From Adhaeribacter soli (GTDB taxonomy: Bacteria; Bacteroidota; Bacteroidia; Cytophagales; Hymenobacteraceae), in the NCBI RefSeq assembly GCF_008727925.1, contig NZ_VTWT01000013.1, positions 62,001 to 126,000 on the forward strand: a stretch of 64,000 nt of DNA, in the 5' to 3' direction. Under the pieces are notes generated by a model. The model had not been told where the DNA came from, made no database searches, and saw only the letters and a list, made by a program, of their open reading frames with translations. The translations under genes and the position numbers were made by a program. Below, piece after piece: positions 60,707 through 64,000 of this stretch (its first letter is position 1; each line of letters opens with the position of its first letter).

Positions 60707-61573
60707 ATGAAAACCAAAAATTTGTGTTTCCTAAGTTTCTTTCTTTTCCTTTCCTTTTTCGCCCGGGCTCAGGAACTGGTTTTGCCTTTAGCCAGTCCCA
60801 AAGCCAGCGTTAGCCAGACCATCGGCCTGACGGATGTTTCGGTGAAATACCACACGCCCAGCATCCGGGGCCGGGAAGTTTGGGGAAAATTAGTACCCTA
60901 CGGCGAAGTATGGCGGACAGGTGCTAATGAGGCCACGCTGGTAACCTTCAGCGACGATGTGGTGGTGCAGGGCGAAAAGTTGCCGGCCGGTACGTATTCC
61001 CTTTTCACCATTCCAGAAACCCACGATAACTGGACCATCATCTTCAACAAAGAGTTAAACCAATGGGGCGCTTTCGATTACAAGCAAAGCGAAGATGCCT
61101 TGCGGGTGCCGGTTCAGGCCATCCCCAGCGACCACCACGAAACCCTCTTCTTCTCTTTTACCAACATTAAACCAACTTCCGGCGAACTGAACCTTAACTG
61201 GGAGAAGATCCGAATTCCGATCCGGATCGACGTAGAAGTAGATAAAAAAGCGGTTGCCAATATTAAGAGCGCCATCAGCCAGGCCAAACCAGACGATTGG
61301 CGCATTTACGCCCAAGCGGTGAATTACTTCCTGCAAAACAAAAAAGAATCGGAACTGGCGCTTGAGCTCATCGATAAATCCATTGAGATAAACAGCAACT
61401 TTTACAACAACTGGCTTAAAGCCCAGCTTATGGCCCAGCACAACGAATACCGCGAAGCCGTAGTGCTGGTAAAAAAAGCCATTAAACTAGGTGAACAGGA
61501 AAAAGAAACCTTCAAACAATACGCCACGGATCTGGAACTGGATTTAAAGGAATGGCGGGTGAAACAGAATTAA
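60707..61573 (+). CDS. Secreted DUF2911 protein
   Basis: 288 residues from the ATG at 60707, which begins a signal peptide (MKTKNLCFLSFFLFLSFFAR, cleavage after AQ); the frame stays open to 60623 but upstream residues look non-coding. DUF2911 covers about residues 20-170: PKASVSQTIGLTDVSVKYHT, RGREVWGKLVPYGEVWRTGA and NEATLVTF. The C-terminal part (about 190-285) is helical and TPR-like (LALELIDKSIEINSNFYNNW, HNEYREAVVLVKKAIKLGEQ). It is probably periplasmic or outer-membrane-facing, with unknown function. It lies 88 bases behind the YiiX-like gene and has a terminator. Confidence 0.92.
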   Translation: MKTKNLCFLSFFLFLSFFARAQELVLPLASPKASVSQTIGLTDVSVKYHTPSIRGREVWGKLVPYGEVWRTGANEATLVTFSDDVVVQGEKLPAGTYSLFTIPETHDNWTIIFNKELNQWGAFDYKQSEDALRVPVQAIPSDHHETLFFSFTNIKPTSGELNLNWEKIRIPIRIDVEVDKKAVANIKSAISQAKPDDWRIYAQAVNYFLQNKKESELALELIDKSIEINSNFYNNWLKAQLMAQHNEYREAVVLVKKAIKLGEQEKETFKQYATDLELDLKEWRVKQN

Positions 61574-61591
61574 ACAATTCCAGATAGAAAT

Positions 61592-61632
61592 AAAAAACGG
61601 TAGCTTTTCTGAGGAAAAAGCTATCGTTTTTT
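61592..61632 (+). terminator. Rho-independent terminator after the DUF2911 gene
   Basis: AAAAAACGGTAGCTTTT (61592-61608) pairs with AAAAGCTATCGTTTTTT (61616-61632) with one wobble pair around a 7-base loop; it starts 18 bases past the stop. Confidence 0.85.
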
Positions 61633-61748
61633 ATTGGAGTTTACTTTAAAATCTTGATTTGAGAACCTGCTCCTGTTAAGTAAAACTGGTTAAAATTTTA
61701 AACAAGGCCTTTGCTGAAGCTTCCATCATAACTAAGGTTAAAAAGATG

Positions 61749-61877
61749 GTCATCCCGAGCGCTAGCCGAGGGAACTTATGGAGCCGCATAACTAGAATTA
61801 AACAGTAAGACAAATCTTGCTACGCTCGCTTTATCATTGTAATTCCCATAAGTTTCCTCGACTTCGCTCGGAATGAC
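61749..61877. repeat. GTCAT...ATGAC dispersed inverted repeat, family 1 copy B
   Basis: 129 bases closely matching the element at 7922-8049 over the full length, including the non-palindromic centre (AAGACAAATCTTGCTACGCTCG). Otherwise the gap 61633-61908 holds no gene. Confidence 0.85.
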
Positions 61878-61908
61878 CGTTCGAATCCTTTAGCTGCTTC
61901 CTGGATAA

Positions 61909-64000
61909 TTACTTAAACCTGGCAATAAACCGCAGGTTTACTGTGCGGGCGGAAAGATAATTCGGAACGGCGTAGTATGCCCCGTTTATATCCTGCACGA
62001 AGCTGTAAGAAACCAGGTTGCTTGCCGCAATAACGTTTAGAATTTCCAGACTGATCCACAAGCTTTCCAGGGGATTTTTGCTATTGCTGGCACTGGCATC
62101 GCGGAGGGTAATGAGCTTGGAAAAACCAACATCAGGCCGGAGGTAGGAACGGCCGCCTAAAACTCCTCTGCCGCTGGGCACACCCGGATAGCTATATGCC
62201 AGGCTGCTGCCATAAATCATATTCAGGTACATTTTCCAGGTCGGGTTATTCGGTAAGTGGTCCTGGAAGAAAACGCCTACAGTAACCCGCTGGTCGCTTG
62301 GCCGCCGCACATAACCGATCTCCTGCTGGCCGATTACGTTACCTTCCGCATCTAAAACATCCTTTTTATCGCCTTCAATGTCTTCTTTGGTGCTAAGCAC
62401 GCCTAAACTAAACCACGATTCCGCCCCTTTTATGAATTCCCCGTTTACCCGCACATCGAAACCGGCGGCATAGGCTTTGGCATTGTTCAAGGCATAATAC
62501 CGCAAGCGTACATTGTCGATGTCATACGGAATTACGTTGGTCAGGTGCTTGTAATAAGCTTCGGCAGTAAGTTTAAAATCGCGGTTCCACTTGCTGAAAT
62601 GGTATTCGGTACCGGCAATAAAGTGAGTCGAACGCTGGGCTTTCAGGTCACGGTTCAATTCACCCCGGGCATTGCGAAGCTCCCGGTAGAAGGGTGGCTG
62701 CACATAAAGGCCGGTGGCGAATTTATACGTCAGGGCCGGGTTGCGGCGGGAGGTTAACGCGTACTGAATTCTGGGCGAAAGAATAAACTCCCGGTTAAAA
62801 TCCCAGTAGTTGGCCCGCAATCCATAAGTTAAAGTCTTTAAAGAATCGATGTAAACGGTGTGCTGGGCGTAGGCCTGGTACCGGAAAGATTTCAGTTCGA
62901 TATCCGTTTTCAGCAGGTTGCGCTTCACCACAAAATCGGTGGAATCGATGAAGTTGTATTCCGAAAGATGATCCGTGATGTCTTCCCGGCCGGCCTTAAT
63001 TCCCCATTGCAGCGTATGGCGGTTATTGAAACGGTAGGTATTGCGGTTTTCCAACGTAGCAATTAAAGCCCGGAGCTGGTTGCGGGAATGATCGTAGCGG
63101 CTGCCTACATCGCGGGAACGCACGCATTCGTTAAAGCCCGGCGAAGACGGATCGGTATTTACATCGCAGAAAAAGTAGAATGCTTCGGTATCGCGGTATT
63201 CCCGTTCTTTGGAGTGCGCCGCCGAAAGGATCAGTTCCGAAGTTAGCCACTCGCTGAAATGGTGTTTCAGGTTTACGCCGGCCTGGTAGGTTTCGTACTC
63301 CATCTGCTCTTTGCCTTCGTAAAAGATCTTCAGGCGCACCACCCGGTTAACCGTGCCGAAACTGGTTTCCGAAGTTGCCGGGGCCAGTTCGTAACGGTTG
63401 CGGGCAAAAGAAGTTAAGATCCCGATAGATGTTTTGGCCGGATTGTTCGGGTTCAGAACGCTGTCTTTGGTGAGGTTAAAAGTGATGTAGCTCTGAAAAT
63501 CGGAGAAAACCGGTTTGTAGTCCCCTTCTACCTCCAACCGGTGAAACAGGTAGCGGGCATCTTTGTGCCGGGCGCCGAATAAATAAGTAACTTTTTTGTT
63601 TTTGGAAGCCGCCTCTACGTGTGCCGAACCGCCGGTCAGGCCGCCGGTCAGGGAAGCGGCAAATTCCTGGGGCTGCTTGTAATCGATGCTTAATACCGAC
63701 GAAAGCTTATCGCCAAATTTAGGCTGCCAGCCGCCGGAAGAAAATTCCACGCTGCCGGCCATGTCCGGGTTCACGAAGCTTAAACCCTCCTGCTGTCCGC
63801 TGGTAACCAGAAAAGGCCGGTAAATTTCAATGCCGTTTACGTAAACCAGGTTTTCGTCGTAATTGCCGCCCCGCACCGAATACGTAGAAGAAAGCTCGTT
63901 ATTGCTCACCACACCCGGCAGCGTTACCAGCAGCTTGTTAAAATCGTTGAAAGCCGAAGGCAGCGTGCGGGAAAGCCGCGGGTCCAGCTTCATGATACTC
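61909..64000 (-). CDS. TonB-dependent receptor (5' end beyond the window)
   Basis: The frame is open to the end of the window; 696 residues of the C-terminal part are visible, and the start, signal peptide and any regulatory domain are missing. The plug is recognisable at the visible start (SRTLPSAFNDFNKLLVTLPG, then YSVRGGNYDENLVYVNGIEI, YRPFL). The barrel follows from about 150 residues in and ends with the terminal strand NLRFIARFK. It imports an unknown ligand across the outer membrane. No SusD-like or DUF4249 gene follows it within the window. Confidence 0.93.
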   Translation of the reverse strand, partial: SIMKLDPRLSRTLPSAFNDFNKLLVTLPGVVSNNELSSTYSVRGGNYDENLVYVNGIEIYRPFLVTSGQQEGLSFVNPDMAGSVEFSSGGWQPKFGDKLSSVLSIDYKQPQEFAASLTGGLTGGSAHVEAASKNKKVTYLFGARHKDARYLFHRLEVEGDYKPVFSDFQSYITFNLTKDSVLNPNNPAKTSIGILTSFARNRYELAPATSETSFGTVNRVVRLKIFYEGKEQMEYETYQAGVNLKHHFSEWLTSELILSAAHSKEREYRDTEAFYFFCDVNTDPSSPGFNECVRSRDVGSRYDHSRNQLRALIATLENRNTYRFNNRHTLQWGIKAGREDITDHLSEYNFIDSTDFVVKRNLLKTDIELKSFRYQAYAQHTVYIDSLKTLTYGLRANYWDFNREFILSPRIQYALTSRRNPALTYKFATGLYVQPPFYRELRNARGELNRDLKAQRSTHFIAGTEYHFSKWNRDFKLTAEAYYKHLTNVIPYDIDNVRLRYYALNNAKAYAAGFDVRVNGEFIKGAESWFSLGVLSTKEDIEGDKKDVLDAEGNVIGQQEIGYVRRPSDQRVTVGVFFQDHLPNNPTWKMYLNMIYGSSLAYSYPGVPSGRGVLGGRSYLRPDVGFSKLITLRDASASNSKNPLESLWISLEILNVIAASNLVSYSFVQDINGAYYAVPNYLSARTVNLRFIARFK

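Overview
This 64-kb window looks like chromosomal DNA of a member of the Bacteroidota, most likely order Cytophagales (Hymenobacteraceae-like). The evidence is secreted proteins with type IX secretion (T9SS) sorting domains, a PorP/SprF-type protein, TonB-dependent receptors (one followed by a DUF4249 lipoprotein), Bacteroidota-type -7 promoter boxes (TAnnTTTG) instead of E. coli -10 boxes, very few Shine-Dalgarno sequences, and families of intergenic inverted repeats of a kind common in this phylum. The genus assignment is inference. I saw no rRNA, tRNA, CRISPR array, prophage or intact insertion sequence.

Layout. 0-4.6 kb: the 3' part of a giant repeat-rich surface protein with a gliding-motility C-terminal domain, then its PorP/SprF partner. 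5.1-7.8 kb: ECF sigma factor, overlapping membrane-anchored putative anti-sigma protein, and a secreted barrel-like protein. 8.4-11.7 kb: rRNA/tRNA methyltransferase divergent from a BamA/TamA-like barrel. 11.7-13.8 kb: an A/T-rich island with a T9SS cargo gene. 13.9-19.2 kb: fused 2-oxoacid dehydrogenase E1, small protein, hemF, Tat-exported hemerythrin-like protein, PAP2 phosphatase. 19.3-23.2 kb: TonB receptor plus DUF4249 lipoprotein and a small conserved protein. 23.6-26.6 kb: riboflavin synthase, polyprenyl glycosylphosphotransferase with a lipoprotein. 26.7-33.5 kb: pcm, two paralogous M43 metalloproteases with T9SS tails, a hotdog thioesterase and an unknown protein. 33.8-40.7 kb (minus strand): TlpA-like thioredoxin, gatB, an A/T-rich insert with an Abi-alpha-like gene, and alaS with an unusual A/T-rich internal insertion. 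41-45.5 kb: MerR regulator, RelE/ParE-type toxin-antitoxin pair, dprA, class IV aminotransferase, thyA, a tiny Lys-rich secreted protein. 45.6-53.6 kb: MMPL/RND transporter, coiled-coil membrane protein, zinc-ribbon protein, SF1 helicase, SlyD-like FKBP, GT39-like membrane protein. 53.7-59.4 kb (minus strand): class II glutamine amidotransferase, then a compact operon of C39-like peptidase, RimK-like ATP-grasp ligase, GCS2 ligase and N-formylglutamate-amidohydrolase-like enzyme. 59.9-64 kb: YiiX-like hydrolase, DUF2911 protein and the 3' part of a TonB receptor.

The most interesting coding system is the 55.1-59.4 kb ligase/peptidase operon. It pairs two amide-bond-forming ligases with a papain-like peptidase and an amidohydrolase, which suggests synthesis and trimming of an unidentified small peptide or peptide tag. 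The most interesting non-coding feature is a mosaic of palindromic intergenic repeats: a perfect 62-bp palindrome, hairpin clusters whose stems co-vary, a MITE-like element, a 163-bp imperfect palindrome, and a 59-bp double-hairpin repeat present twice 50 kb apart and almost identical. Two further oddities stand out: the A/T-rich in-frame insertion in alaS, and the Abi-alpha-like cassette between gatB and alaS.
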